Assembly (NCBI GenBank): GCA_016987375.1
Contig: PJRA01000198.1
Span: 999,750-1,063,749, forward strand
Reading direction: 5' to 3'
DNA: 64,000 nucleotides
DNA from: Brachionus koreanus
Lineage: Eukaryota > Rotifera > Eurotatoria > Ploima > Brachionidae
In this document: positions 20,220 to 44,100 of the stretch, piece by piece
Layout: each line of letters begins with the position of its first letter
How positions within the stretch are numbered: the stretch's first letter is position 1
Position numbers and translations under genes: made by a program
The notes under the pieces: model-generated
What the model was told of the DNA's origin: nothing
The model's input: the letters and a program-made list of their open reading frames with translations, nothing else
Databases searched by the model: none

Positions 20220-21985
20220 TTAAAACCAATATTGGGAAATAAAAATAGTTTCATAAAATTTGTCCATTTGATATCCCATTTTAATTAATTGGTCACATTT
20301 TTCATAAAGCTTAAATTGAAGCATTAAATTGATCTTTTCAAATTTGGGCAACAAGTTGACAAGTTGTTCACTTGATTCATTCTCATTGCGTCTTAGATAC
20401 ATGTATTTACTAAGCGCATCAAATAGTTCCAGATTACAATCAAATTTTTCACTAAATCCAACAAGACCTTTGCAAGCTTAAAAAGAGATAGTTAATAAAT
20501 TTTTCTAAATTAAAAGACATTTTTTACTCGTTGAAAAAGCTAAAACAGCTGAAAACAAGGCAAATTCTTTTGAATCTAATTTCAGTTCTCTAACCATATC
20601 AATAAGGGGTTTGTAGAAGGGCAATATTTGCTCAAATATTGGAAAGTGTTTTGTTATCTTTTCATATGTAGCTTGGTCACAATCAAAGTAGTTTATATTT
20701 GTGTTTAAATTCGGCTGGTTATCTGTTTGTTCACGTTTCTGTTGAATTCGAATTAGTTGAATAAGTCTAAGTGGATGCACTGAATTAATAAGCAGAATTT
20801 TTTGATCTTCAATAGAAAAACGATCTAAAACTTTTAAATCAATAATTATTTATTTTTAAATTTTAAATTATTTCTTTTATAAAATTACATGATATATTTG
20901 ATATGAAACTGATGCATTTTTCAGTATGTATTCGAATTAGTTCTAATGCAAGCTCATGTTCTTGATTAAGCAACTTATTTGGTACTGTTTGAATATTCTT
21001 AAAAAAAAAATTTAATTAAAAAAAAATCCAACAAATTAAAAAATGAAAAATATATAACCTCCATAGCTTGATAAGATTGATACACTTTTCTAACCAAATT
21101 TTTTGTATTCATGTCTAGTAGACTTTCTATATTAGATTTGGCATCTAAATCACCAGCATTAATTCTTTGATTATTTGCATTTTGTACAAAGGTTGAATGA
21201 GGCATAATATTATTTGTATATTCATGATTGTTCACTATTTCGGAAGAACTATTGTCCATTATTGACTTAATCTTTTGCTTGAATAAATTAGATTGTCTGC
21301 CAATTTTGCAATCTTGAAAAATAAAGAAATATTTTTTGTGAATTTTTTTTTCTTTCAAATTACTTTTTAGATCCATTCCAGCAGCTATGCATTTACTGTA
21401 CCGACATGATCTGCAGGCATTTCTAGATTTGTAGCTAATTTCGCAAATACCATCACCAGTGCACACAAATTTATGTCCTTCTTTGACATTTCTACGAAAA
21501 AATCCCTTAAACAAAATTAAGTTTTTATTAATGAATATTTTTTTTTCAATTTTTAATTATCTCCTACTTTACATCCTTCACAAGTGATTGCTCCAAAATG
21601 AAGACCAGATGACGCATCTCCACACACAGTACAAGGAATTTCCTTGAATGGAACTATGTCATTAACAACTTTTTCTAAAAAATTTTTTTTCAAAAATTAG
21701 CCTGATTATATTATCTCTAATGACTTTTTTACCATTTTGCTTCATTCCGACTTGAAGACATTTTTTGAATCGACAATAAGCACAGTTGGTTCTAGTCGAT
21801 TTGGTGATAACACAGCTTGAATTTGAACGCACACATTTGAATTCTAAATATTCAGTCTTTGCATTTCTGAGAAAAAATTTCTTACAAGCTTCACATGTAA
21901 TGGTTCCACAATGCCATCCAGCCGAATTGGTTTCGCCACACACTCGACATGGTTCAGGCTTATTTTTGTCGCTTAACAGACTCAT
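20220..21985 (-). CDS. Nuclear receptor with two DNA-binding domains (2DBD-NR)
   Basis: Seven exons on the minus strand: 21985-21733, 21674-21568, 21505-21364, 21312-21059, 20997-20889, 20830-20528, 20476-20220, giving 474 aa. DBD1 (about residues 14-80) has [16 protein letters not shown]-box CEACKK and [17 protein letters not shown]2 (about 95-165) has [15 protein letters not shown]-box CEGCKG and [14 protein letters not shown]. An A-box-like [10 protein letters not shown] follows, then a hinge. The ligand-binding domain contains the signature [20 protein letters not shown] and extends to the C-terminus. A CEACKK plus CEGCKG pair is the hallmark of the 2DBD receptor subfamily described in flatworms, molluscs and other invertebrates. 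It is a nuclear transcription factor; ligand and targets are unknown. The chosen ATG is the first in frame; a longer N-terminus is possible. Confidence 0.92.
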
Positions 21986-23338
21986 ATTGATATAAACAAA
22001 TGTGATCAATCGAGTCTTTATATCATGTAGCTAATTTAGCCAATTTAACTAATTTAGTTTTTTCATTGTCTAAGTGTCCTGGAAACTGGACAAAGGACAT
22101 TTTGTCCAGAAATTAGGTTTTTCATTTAACAACGAGTTAAAGCTCGCCATTGCTGTTAAATATGCTTTTTTTCAATAATTAATAAGATAAAGCCAGATTT
22201 ACTGAGTTATTTTTTAGTACATTTTTATAATTTAATTTTTTAAAATTCTTTCAATTATTTATTCAAATAAAATTTGTTTAAAAAACAGAGATTTAAAAGA
22301 AAAAAAATTTTGTAAAAATTATTTCATCAGTCCATAATATAAAAAAAAAAATTAATTTTGATTTTTTATCTTGTTTTTTATTAATTAAAGAATTTCTAAT
22401 TTAAAAAAAAAACGAAATTTTTTATTAAATTTTTTTATTTTTAAATTTTGCCAAGTATTATTATTTTGATCCGAAAAACTGGATTCATACGTAAACAATG
22501 AGAAAAGACATGTTGATTTTATATTGATTAAATTTCTGATTAAACCCCAGTTTTTCTTACTTAGTTAGTGTTTATTATGTAAAGTAATTATAATAATATG
22601 CTTACACATAAAACTTTTAAGGTAGTTTTTACGCGTACAAATTGAAAATTTCCATTTAAGTTCGTTAAATCGAACGACTCTAATCAATTTGCTGAATAGT
22701 TTGTTGTGTTTTTTTTCCAGAGTCCATTTATGTCTTATGTTGGACTCAACAAAAGTCTCACTGTCAAATTGTTTGACAAAATTCAACACTTAATTTTTTT
22801 CTCCTCCTTTTATTTATCCGTTTAGAGAACAGTCATCATCGTTCTTTGGAACACTTTTTGCACCACAGGAGCATCATTAACAATGAAATTTTCAATTTCA
22901 AATCAATTATTATTATTATTCAAAAGAAGTGTTAAGACCCGGGTTTTGATATTTCTTAATCTTTCTCTCTAGACCTTATTTAAATGTAGTTAAGTCATAA
23001 CTGCAGTCAGAGCACGCTAACACTTAGCCACTATATAAACCACTAATTATTTGTATTAACTTTGGATTCGATTAAATAAACTTTTAACTAAATTGTATTG
23101 TTTTATTTATTTCTTGGCTTTAATCTCTAAAGTCCAAACAAGAGACTTTACAGAACCAAAAAAAGAGGAGATGTTAGCTATTTTAAGCCTCTTTTGTGTT
23201 CATTTTAATTATTTTTTCCTTAGTAATATTACTAAATTTATTTGAATAAAAATTTGAAAATAAATTTTTTATTTTTTTTTAATTTAAAAAAAATTAAATA
23301 TTAAACAATATATATTCACATAGAAAATAAAATATTTT
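21986..23338. other. Intergenic, includes an LTR-like segment
   Basis: Upstream region of the nuclear receptor and downstream region of NKAP. No gene. Contains the possible solo LTR 22930-23152 and a short hairpin (GGACAAA...TTTGTCC, 22088-22107). Confidence 0.5.
22930..23152 (+). mobile_element. Possible solo LTR
   Basis: The segment begins TGTTAAGACCCGGG and ends GAGACTTTACA, giving TG...CA termini. It contains a TATA-like CTATATAAACC and a downstream AATAAA, in the order expected of an LTR promoter and poly(A) signal. It is less A/T-biased than its surroundings. I find no matching target duplication and no second copy in the window, so the call is tentative. Confidence 0.35.
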
Positions 23339-24277
<939 letters not shown>

Positions 24278-24589
24278 TTAAAAAATTTTATTCTGAATTG
24301 TATTTATAAACATTTTAAAAAAATTTTAGAGCAAAGAAAAATTAACTTTTGAGAAAATTTAAAAAATAAAAGAAAACTGTACCCATGGTAAACGATTATT
24401 TTTTGAACTAAACTAATCATGCTGGTGTCAAAAAAAATCTCTTTAAATAAAATATTTTAAAAGTGATAATCTATCAATTTTAAATAACATTTTATATCAT
24501 GTTTTTTAATTTAATTTACAATCTTTGAAAAAGTATTATTTTGGTTTTAGATTAAATTTTGATAAACATTTTTTAAAAACATTTTTTGA

Positions 24590-25145
24590 CATTTTTTAAA
24601 AAAACAAAAATTTTTAAAAAATGTCAAAATTTCGGTTTTTTTTGGACTATATTTTACGAAAAATTTTACTTTAGTAATTTCACGTAAAATATAGTAAAAA
24701 ATAGTAAAAACCAAAATGTCAAAAAAAAAACGAAATTTTGACATTTTTTAAAAATTTTTTGTTTTTTTTTTTAATTTTTTTATTTTTACAGAAAGAAAAG
24801 AATCTTGTAAGTTTTACTTTTTTTACGTAAATTTTTACGTAAATCATTCACCTTCTTTTAAGTTTTTATTCCATTTGTATTTTTTTCCATTTAGCCTGAG
24901 CATTCAAAAAAGAATTTATTTTTTCAAAAATTTTCATTATTTTCCGTATTTTTACTCTTTTTAATTAAAATTTACCATAATTTACGTAAAAAAAGGTAAA
25001 ATAAAAGTAAAACTTACAAATTTTTTTTCTTTCTTTAAAAATAAAAAAGTAAAAAAAAAACAAAAAAATTTTTAAAAAATGTCAAAATTTCGGTTTTTTT
25101 TGGACATTTTGGTTTTTACTATTTTTTACTATATTTTACGAAAAA
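24590..25145. mobile_element. Compound palindromic element upstream of NKAP
   Basis: Two long inverted arms: about 24683-24845 (CGTAAAATATAGTAAAAAAT onward, ending near TTTTACGTAAA) and its complement at about 24981-25140. An extra inverted copy of the outer motif ATGTCAAAATTTCGG at 24621-24635 lies outside the left arm, so this motif occurs three times in alternating orientation. The centre holds repeated TTTACGTAAA. No coding. Its insertion lies in the presumed NKAP upstream region. Confidence 0.6.
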
Positions 25146-25288
25146 TATAAATTTTAAATTTTAATTTGGTAATTTTACGTAAATTCTCCAGAGGCGCACT
25201 AATAATGATTTCTAGATATGTGAAGTCTGTAGCGCTCTCAACTAGTCTCAACTTAAAAAAAAGATTTCTTGTTCGATTTTTATTTGAA

Positions 25289-25338
25289 TGTGTTGGGGGC
25301 CGGCCTATAGGCCATGCAATTGGCCGCTACCCAACACA
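25289..25338. repeat. GC-rich hairpin of unknown nature
   Basis: A nine-base stem TGTGTTGGG / CCCAACACA encloses a GC-rich loop that includes the perfect 12-bp palindrome GGCCTATAGGCC (25302-25313). This stands out sharply in a very A/T-rich region. It could be a transposon end, a structured RNA or chance; I do not recognise it. Confidence 0.4.
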
Positions 25339-25488
25339 AATTCTTTTTAAACAATTTTTTAATATTTGTTTTAAAAATAATTTTGAATATTATTAAATAA
25401 AAATCAGCAAAAAAAAATTTTATTTTGAAAAATTTTAAAATAATTGCATAAAAATACTGTTAATCATTGAACTTAAAGTGACCAATAA

Positions 25489-36360
<10,872 letters not shown>

Positions 36361-39048
36361 TTCGGTTGAAAATTTATTTATTTTAAGTTTGTATGAGCCA
36401 TTCTGAAAATATATTATTCTTGTTCTAGAAAATAAAATTGTGAAAAACTCTATTTACATGGAAAAAAGTGGCAGCATAATTTTTTAATTTAATTTTTATT
36501 GAGATACCTTATCAAAATTGATTTTAAAGAAGCTTTAAGAAAAACGTTTTTGTTTGAAAATAAATTTTTTTTATCAGTAAATTTTTGGTTCAACACGACT
36601 TCTTATGAATGATTGAATTATCGATAAAATCAATCTGGTAAATTTAGCTTTATTCTACCTGTGAAATTAGCATAAAAATAAAAGTCTACAAAAAAATTTA
36701 AATTATATTAAAATTTACTCTTATATTAAGAAAAAAAGACCTAAATTGATTTTTTAATTTCATTTCAATTCATCAAAAATTTGGCTAAATTTGACTCATG
36801 AAACAAAGGTGAAAAAAAGAACTTAAAAAAAATTTTAAATGCATTAGAACTTTATGTCCTAATATTTAATTATTTTGATAAATTTAGTCAAAAACAAACA
36901 AATGTAACTTGGAAGTTAAAATTTAAATTTTATTTTTACTTGGCTTTCGATGAAAAATTTTTGATACAAAACTAATATTTTTTGTCTAAAATTCAAAACA
37001 AAATAATTTTCTAAACTTAATTGATTTTTAAAAGTTTTCATTATAATGGAAATCTTAAAAATTGTTGATTTTAATTGAAAATTACACAAAAATTTCGACG
37101 CTTTAATTTTATTTATCTAAATTTTTGATTGAATTACTTATTTTACTAAATGATTCTATTTTTTGCCATTTCTATTAAGAAAATTAGAAAAAATAATTTA
37201 TATTTATAGAATTTTTAAGTGATGCAATTAGATATTAAAACGAAACAAAAAGGGACTAAAAAATTTTGACCACTCCGAATTTAGAAAAAAATTTCAACAA
37301 AATTTTGATAAAGCAAATTTATTTGAAAAAATTGCATCTTTTTTTTTTAATTTTAATTAAAAATAAAACATATTTAAACAAAAAAATCAATAATAGAATA
37401 AAATATTATTTGCACAATGTAAAAATGAGATAAAAATCCAAATTATCAATTTAATTATAGCGAAAATATTTTAAAAATCTTCATTCATATTTATCTTCTC
37501 ATTTTTTTTCTTGATCCAATATTTCTCCAAATTCTCACCTCATATTTTACAACTATTCAAATCCTTTTGTTAATTCGATTAGCAAAATTAGCTCTCTCTC
37601 TCTCTTCATAAACTCTTAATTTTAAGTGTAGCTATCTTCGTTCTGCGAATAGATAAACTTCAATTAATTAATTCGATTTAATTAAAATGGATTGAAATAT
37701 TTTATCTACATAGACTTATTCAGAAAACTTGCTTCACTAAACAAATAATTCTAGCTTTTAAATTTGATTGAACAATTTTGAATTTGCATTGTTTTAAAAA
37801 TACATTTATTAAATTTTTTTACTTTTAATAAAGAAAAAATTCAATAACTGAAAAAAGTTTTTAGGCAATTCTATTACATTAAAATTTTTTTTTTGGGGCA
37901 AAGTTCTTAAATTTCGATAAATTCATCAATTTTAATTAACTTTGATCTAATTGAATTTTGCTAGAAAAAGTCCCTAAAAATATTGAGCATATGGGCAATT
38001 AGCACCGATGTTTTAAACCCAGTCTACTTTAAGTCAAATTCCATCAAGCTTAATTAAGAACTCAAAATCAGATAAATTCAAGCCCAAATAATATAAGCTC
38101 TAATTTTTCTTGTTAAAAAAAATCCTTATTAAGTATGAAAGCTGCAGATTTTTATTTCGTTTCAAAAATTACTTTAAAAACAATGAAAATTGATTAAAAA
38201 AATTCAATATACCTTTATTAATAATTAAAGCCTCAAGAGTTTTTTTTTATTATTTCAAAATTTCTGAATAAATAAAAATTGCTAATTCAGAAAAAAATTT
38301 ATTTACTTGGCTAAATTTTTTTAAGCCATTTTCAAGTATAATTTAAAAATTAAAATGTTATTTTTTTATACTAAATCTCAAAAAAGAAAACACAATATTA
38401 CTTTTAAAAATAAATTATTCTATTTTTAATATTTTCTTTCCTATTTAGAATTAATTAGTTGTCGAACAATTTAATTGATAATTTTTTTAATTGATCTTTG
38501 ACTCTAAAAATAAGAAAATTTATTGTTAGCCTAAAAATCTTAACAAAAAAAAAAACATGCAAAAATGATGAAAGAAAAAAATACAATACGAAACTAATTC
38601 AAGTAGAAGAAAAATAAAATAAAAATAGACAGATCATATTTTGATTATCAATTGATCGTGCAGATATTTTAGGATTTATAATTCAAAAGTAAATTTTGCG
38701 TAAAGTGAATGATTAAATTAGCCATTTCTAATTTTTATCTATATGTTAACAATCAGAAAGTCATTTAATTACAAGTAAATAAACAATTTTAAAGCTATAT
38801 ATATTTAGCATCGAAAGAAAAACAGTATTTGAAAATTCTTGCTTGCTTAAGTTAATTAAAACAAATTCATAGATTCTTTCAGTCAACAGATTAGTAAGTC
38901 TAATAAATAGTTAAAACAAATCTAATTAAAAAAATAATTTATGGTCTATGATAAAAGATATAGGTGTGTTGCACCAATAACTAGTTAGCTAAGTCTTGAG
39001 TTTTTTATTAATAAAAAAAAATTTACAAAAATATGTTCTTAGGCATAT
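36361..39048. other. 2.7-kb intergenic region, nothing recognised
   Basis: Upstream of the KCNQ start and downstream of the USP39 stop. A/T-rich without coding signal. A short (CT)n run sits at about 37590-37606. No repeat family shared with the rest of the window was noticed. Confidence 0.5.
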
Positions 39049-40994
39049 TTATTTTTGATCAAAATTTTGATTATTGTTCTCATTGTTTGATCTTTGCTCC
39101 CAAATCTATTTAAATAATTTGTTAATCTGAGACAAATTTTTTTATTTTTTAACTCTACTTGAATATAGGCCTCAGACAGTGTAATCATTTGTGGTAGTAC
39201 ATCAATTACATGCAAATCTTGCATTTCGTACCAAGTACCAGTGCCTTTTTGCAATATGTGAACTCTATAAGTGCCCTTATTCGGATCACCATCGTGAACT
39301 ATGTTAGCGATCAGATCATAAATTGTATTAGGATTGTTTTTTTTGTTTTCTTCAGACAACAAGTCTTTCAGATCAACATTTCTTAATAAAAATAGCTCAA
39401 TTAAAATTTTAAAATACATTTTTTTGTCTTACTTGACAGAAAAATTAACAATAGTCGGATTTTTTTCCAGATAGAAAACATTTTTTGTAAATCTCTTTAA
39501 AAAAAAAATCAAAATCATTATTTTTATTATTCGCTTTTAATGAATGAATTACCCTAAAGCACATAACAAGATATCGGGGAAGTCGAATTAGTTCGTATTT
39601 TTTGATAAAATTTTCCTTGTATGTCTTGTATTCTTGGGATGTAACTCCGTCAAATTTGGTCAATATTTGCATCAATGGAACCTGAGGTATGATGCTCTCT
39701 TTCAATTCATCTCTAAATAGTGGTGGTGATGGCAAATCCACTGACAAGTATAAAAAAGGCTTTTCTTCTACTTTTTCCAAATAGTCTTCTGGATTAATAA
39801 GCACTTGGCCCGCTTCTTCCTAAATTAAATAAAAATAAATTCATAATAGTAAAAAATGTTTTTTTTTTCTTTAAATTAAAATAAATAATTTATTACGTCA
39901 TTCATTGGTGCTATTTTTCTAGTGTAAATTTTCATCTGACCTTGAAAAGTCTTGTAAATAATACTGCTATTGTGGCTCTTGGTTCCATTAAGTGTTATAT
40001 GTAAACTATTTAATAACCAAGACAAAAAATCAATCGGATCAGCTAGAAAATGCATTTAAAAAAAAAAAACAATTTTTCAATTTTTTCAAAATTTACATTG
40101 TTGGGTTATTTGAAATTTTTTTTTGCTACACTTTACAACTGCTTGAAGCATTTCATGTGGACTTACATGAGCCTTGAAATTTCTTGGATTCCAAAGCTTA
40201 CGTGTCAACTCGCCAAATCTCTTAACCAAATTGATCATTATGTCTCCTGGCGCCACTTTAATATTTGCATAGTTCTCCTCACGCATAAAATAGTCCCGCA
40301 ATGGCGTCACATTTACCAGAGCTTGCAGTACTACATTCGAATAGTCATTTGCTTTTATATTGTTTAGACCGACAATTCCGGGCAAGTAATGTGTCCCATC
40401 ATAGGCCCTTGAATATTTTGTATTCCTATCCAATTGACTAATCTGCTCTTGAGTAAATGTCGGATTTAGCACATACTTAAATTTTGAATAAAATTTTTTT
40501 CTTGTCATTACATTAAATCTACTCTTACCTTAATATCATCAAGAGACGAGTCTATGACTTGATAATTGTCTGGCAAACAGTAAAATTTAAAAGTGTTTAG
40601 ATTGATAAAAACATGATGGCTCATTTCTACACTATGAGTGTATGCATGTGATTTGATTCCTCTTCCTTGGAAGTACTTGCCGCACACTAAACAAGCATAA
40701 ACATTGTTGTTCGAAAGAGAAATAGAACACAATTTTTCAAAATCAAAATCAAGGACATTTCTGTTGATTGTGTCCAAGTAAGGGCATTGTCTACTACGAG
40801 GGTCAGATGTATCATTCTCTTCTCTTTCTTTTATCTGTTCCACTTTGGCTTCAATTTTTATTTTCTCTATTCAAAATTGAGCCAGATTATTTAATTGATT
40901 ATTTTTTTTCAATTATTTTAAAATAATAATTACTAAAATTATCTGTTCCAACTTCATGCTTTACACTTCTTTTGGGCACATAATCAGCATTCAT
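39049..40994 (-). CDS. USP39: U4/U6.U5 tri-snRNP-associated protein USP39 (Sad1)
   Basis: Eight minus-strand exons: 40994-40934, 40866-40529, 40475-40097, 40042-39897, 39819-39553, 39494-39433, 39381-39159, 39105-39049, giving 510 aa (human 565). A zinc-finger UBP domain (RQCPYLDTINRNVLDFDFE, CLVCGKYFQGRG, SHAYTHSVEMSHH) is followed by a peptidase C19-like domain (LPGIVGLNNIKANDYSNVVL, RKLWNPRNFKAHVSPHEM, DFLSWLLNSLH, VPLMQILTKFDGV, YDLIANIVHDG, LPQMITLSEAYIQ). The position of the catalytic Cys is Asp (KANDYSN), as in all USP39 proteins, so it is not an active protease; it stabilises the tri-snRNP for splicing. The last exon encodes IWEQRSNNEN..., restoring the family C-terminus. Divergent from VPS51. 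Confidence 0.95.
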
Positions 40995-41185
40995 TTTTTT
41001 ATTTTTTAAATTTTGAATTAAGCACAAATTAATTTTTTAAAAAAAAAAAAGTCTAATTTCGTGTACATATACTAATTATTTGTAACATGACTTGAAATAT
41101 TTGCAAGCAAAATTCAAAACATAATTTGAATAAAATTTAGATAAATTAATTTTGTTGGTGTTGTTGTTCTTGTTCTTGTTGACTA
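40995..41185. promoter_or_regulatory. Shared divergent promoter region, USP39/VPS51
   Basis: 191 bp separate the two opposed start codons. It includes a (TTG/TTC) stretch just upstream of VPS51 (GTTGGTGTTGTTGTTCTTGT). Both promoters must be here; no discrete motif is proven. Confidence 0.6.
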
Positions 41186-44100
41186 ATGACTGAAGACATA
41201 GAGAGAATTAAAAAGAAAAACTTGCTACTAAGTTACTATAATCAAGATGATTCGCTAGCAGCTGGTGATTCGAACCGAAATCTGCCGGCCATGTCTGACT
41301 CCGAGGTTCAAATCCACCTTAGAGATCCCTATGACATAAATTCGAGCAGCTTTGAGCCCGATCTATTTCTTAAAAAGTTAATTAAAGTAATTAGAAAAAA
41401 AACTTTTTTTTTATTCTAATTTAAACTCATCAAAGGAAAAAACCTTGCCAGAAATTATGGATTTTGAGAATGAAGTGGCTAAAGAGACTAGGCGTTTGGA
41501 TAGCGAGATGCAGACTTTGGTGTCTGAAAACTACAACAAGTTCATAAGTGCCACGGATACTATACGTCAAATGAGAAGTGATTTTAAAAAAATGGAAGAT
41601 GAAATGGAAAATTTGGTCTCGTTTATGTCAGACATTACTACATTTAATGACAAAATCAACACAACATTCCAGCCCAAGCGAAGCGAGATATCTCGTTTGA
41701 GTGGAATAAACAATTTGCTTAAAAAACTTCAATTTGTCTTCGAATTGCCAGCAAAATTGAATGAGTTTGTCGAAAAAGAACATTCGTATGCCAAAGCAGT
41801 CTTCTATTTTACAAAGGCTAAAAAAACTCTTGATCACTACAAAAAAATGTCTACATTTAAAAACATTGAAAACGATTGTTTGTTAATAATTGAGAATCTA
41901 AAAGAAAAATTATATGGCCGAATTGATATGAGTGATAGTAAGCCGAACGATATTTTGGAGAGTGTGGATTTGTTAAGTCAGCTTGGTGAGCCTATTGAAC
42001 AGTTGTCTACAAAATATATGAATAGAATAGAAAAGTCTTTAGACCAAGATTTAAATGCGCTTAAACTGGATCTTGATCTGTTGGCTATTGATCAAAAAAA
42101 TCAAAAAGACAACAACAATGGCAAAGTTCAATCGGCTATGGACATTCTTGAATTTGTTGACCATGGATGCAATAATTTTCTCGCCAATCTAAGTTCAGTC
42201 ATTGAATCATTTACCTCTTTATTTCTAAACCAAAAGAACAGGTTTGTTTTCATCTTTATTTTTAGGAGGAAATTATTTTTAAAGAGAATTAATGCGAAGA
42301 AATTTAGATAGATTGAAATTTATGGTCAAATTTAAAAAAGCTATCAATTATAATTAGAAGAAAAAATTTAATTCGTAATTTTATTGATAAATTTTAAAAT
42401 GAAAAGTCAGAGCAGTTATAAAAAATATTTTTCATAAATAAACATTCAAGTGTCACAGTAAAATTGTAATTATCAAAGATTTTCTGTTTTAATACAGACC
42501 CATAATTTTAAATATTTTTAACTTGTTATGTTAACACTCAAAAATCGGATGACTTTTTTGACTCTTTTATTTAAATCTTTTTTAATACTTTTTTTCAATG
42601 AAAATAAAATTATTTTATAAAAAAAATTNNNNNNNNNNNNNNNNNNNNNNNNNNNNNTAAAAAAATGATTAAATTTATTGAATAAAAAACAAATAAAGGA
42701 AGTTCTAAAAGGGGTTCAAAAGACTCCTCCGGTTTTTGAGTGTTAAATTTGATCTTTCAAATTCATAAAAATTTTGATAGCTTTTTTCTAAATGGGATTA
42801 TTTAGTTCTAAAAGATGCTTAACATGTCTGCATAAAATTCTGCTATTTTGTGAATTCGTCACACCATTATATATTCTAGAACTAGATTAAGTAAAAAAGC
42901 AGTTAATAAAAATTTTATTTTGGGTTAGAAACCATCATATATATTTTTTAATTTATCGAAAAAATTAATTTTTTTTTTGAAATTTAGAAAAAATTAAAAT
43001 TTTTAAAAATAAGTACGTGATAGAAAAAAATTTTAAATTTTTATGAAAAAAAAATCATTGTGAGCTTTAAGCCAGTGCTGCGAAAATTTTTATGAAATTT
43101 CAAAGTGTCAAGTTCATTTTCATTTAGATTTATTTATTAATTAAAAATTGATTTTGTGGGCTGATAAATTCAAGAATAAACAAATCAAAAATTCCTCCTT
43201 TTTTGGCTTTTATTGAAAAAAATTATTTTCAAAAAATACTGCAAAGTGCAACGTGTTGTACCTTTTACACTTTTGTTTAGGAAGTCAAATTAATAATCAA
43301 TTAATATCTTTTTGATGCATTATTTTTTGTCTTAAGAAAAAGCATTTTAAGTAAAAAAGGTGCTAAAAAATAAATTGCCCTTTAAAAAAAAAAATTTAAA
43401 AAATTAAATTTAATTGAAAAAAAATTTTCTTTTTCATTCCAGTTTCAAATAGATTAATTTTAATAAAATTTTCTCACTATTTTTACTAATTTATAGCGAC
43501 TTTAAATACACGGACGAAAATGAGGAAAAACTAAATACTCTAATCAGAGCATATTGGCTGAAATACTGTGATTTAGTTCGAATTCGATTTGAAGTTGAGG
43601 TAATTTTTTAGCCTATCTTGATTCTTCTAAGCAAAGCCTATTTTTAAAGCAAAATCTGGGAGAGAATACAATTATTGTTAGAGCAGTAGATAGATTTTAT
43701 CGGCGAATACAAACAATCAATAAACAAATACCCAATATTGATTTATCAACCGAAGCAAGTAGTATTGCACTTTATGTGGCACATTTGAGAGTCAACTTTT
43801 ATTTAGAAATTCTTAAGAGTCATTTTAATGGTACAATTTTAGCCTAGTATCCGTAAAATCTAAAATTGAAAAATTTTTTTAAGAATCCCTAATAGATCTA
43901 AGACACCAAGTTGCACTTATTGGAACTTCTAATCAATCAGACAAAAAGCTGCTGAATTTACATGATTCTACTTTTAAATCATTAACAGAACAAATTAAAA
44001 ATGTACTCTCAAATTTACAGGCTTTTATTGCGTCCGATATAAGCTTCAGCGCTAAAGTTTACTTCAACGAGCCTTTTTGCAAGACTTATGTAAGAGAAAA

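Noticed and set aside
22088..22107. GGACAAA / TTTGTCC hairpin upstream of the nuclear receptor
   Set aside because: Seven base pairs with a six-base loop is too small to claim function without conservation data.
25166..25396. 76-aa plus-strand frame over the GC-rich hairpin
   Set aside because: No family similarity, and its composition changes abruptly across the hairpin; better seen as non-coding.
39039..39105. USP39 C-terminus as read straight through (QVELKNKKICLRL...)
   Set aside because: It does not match the family ending, whereas a short intron gives the conserved IW-containing tail.
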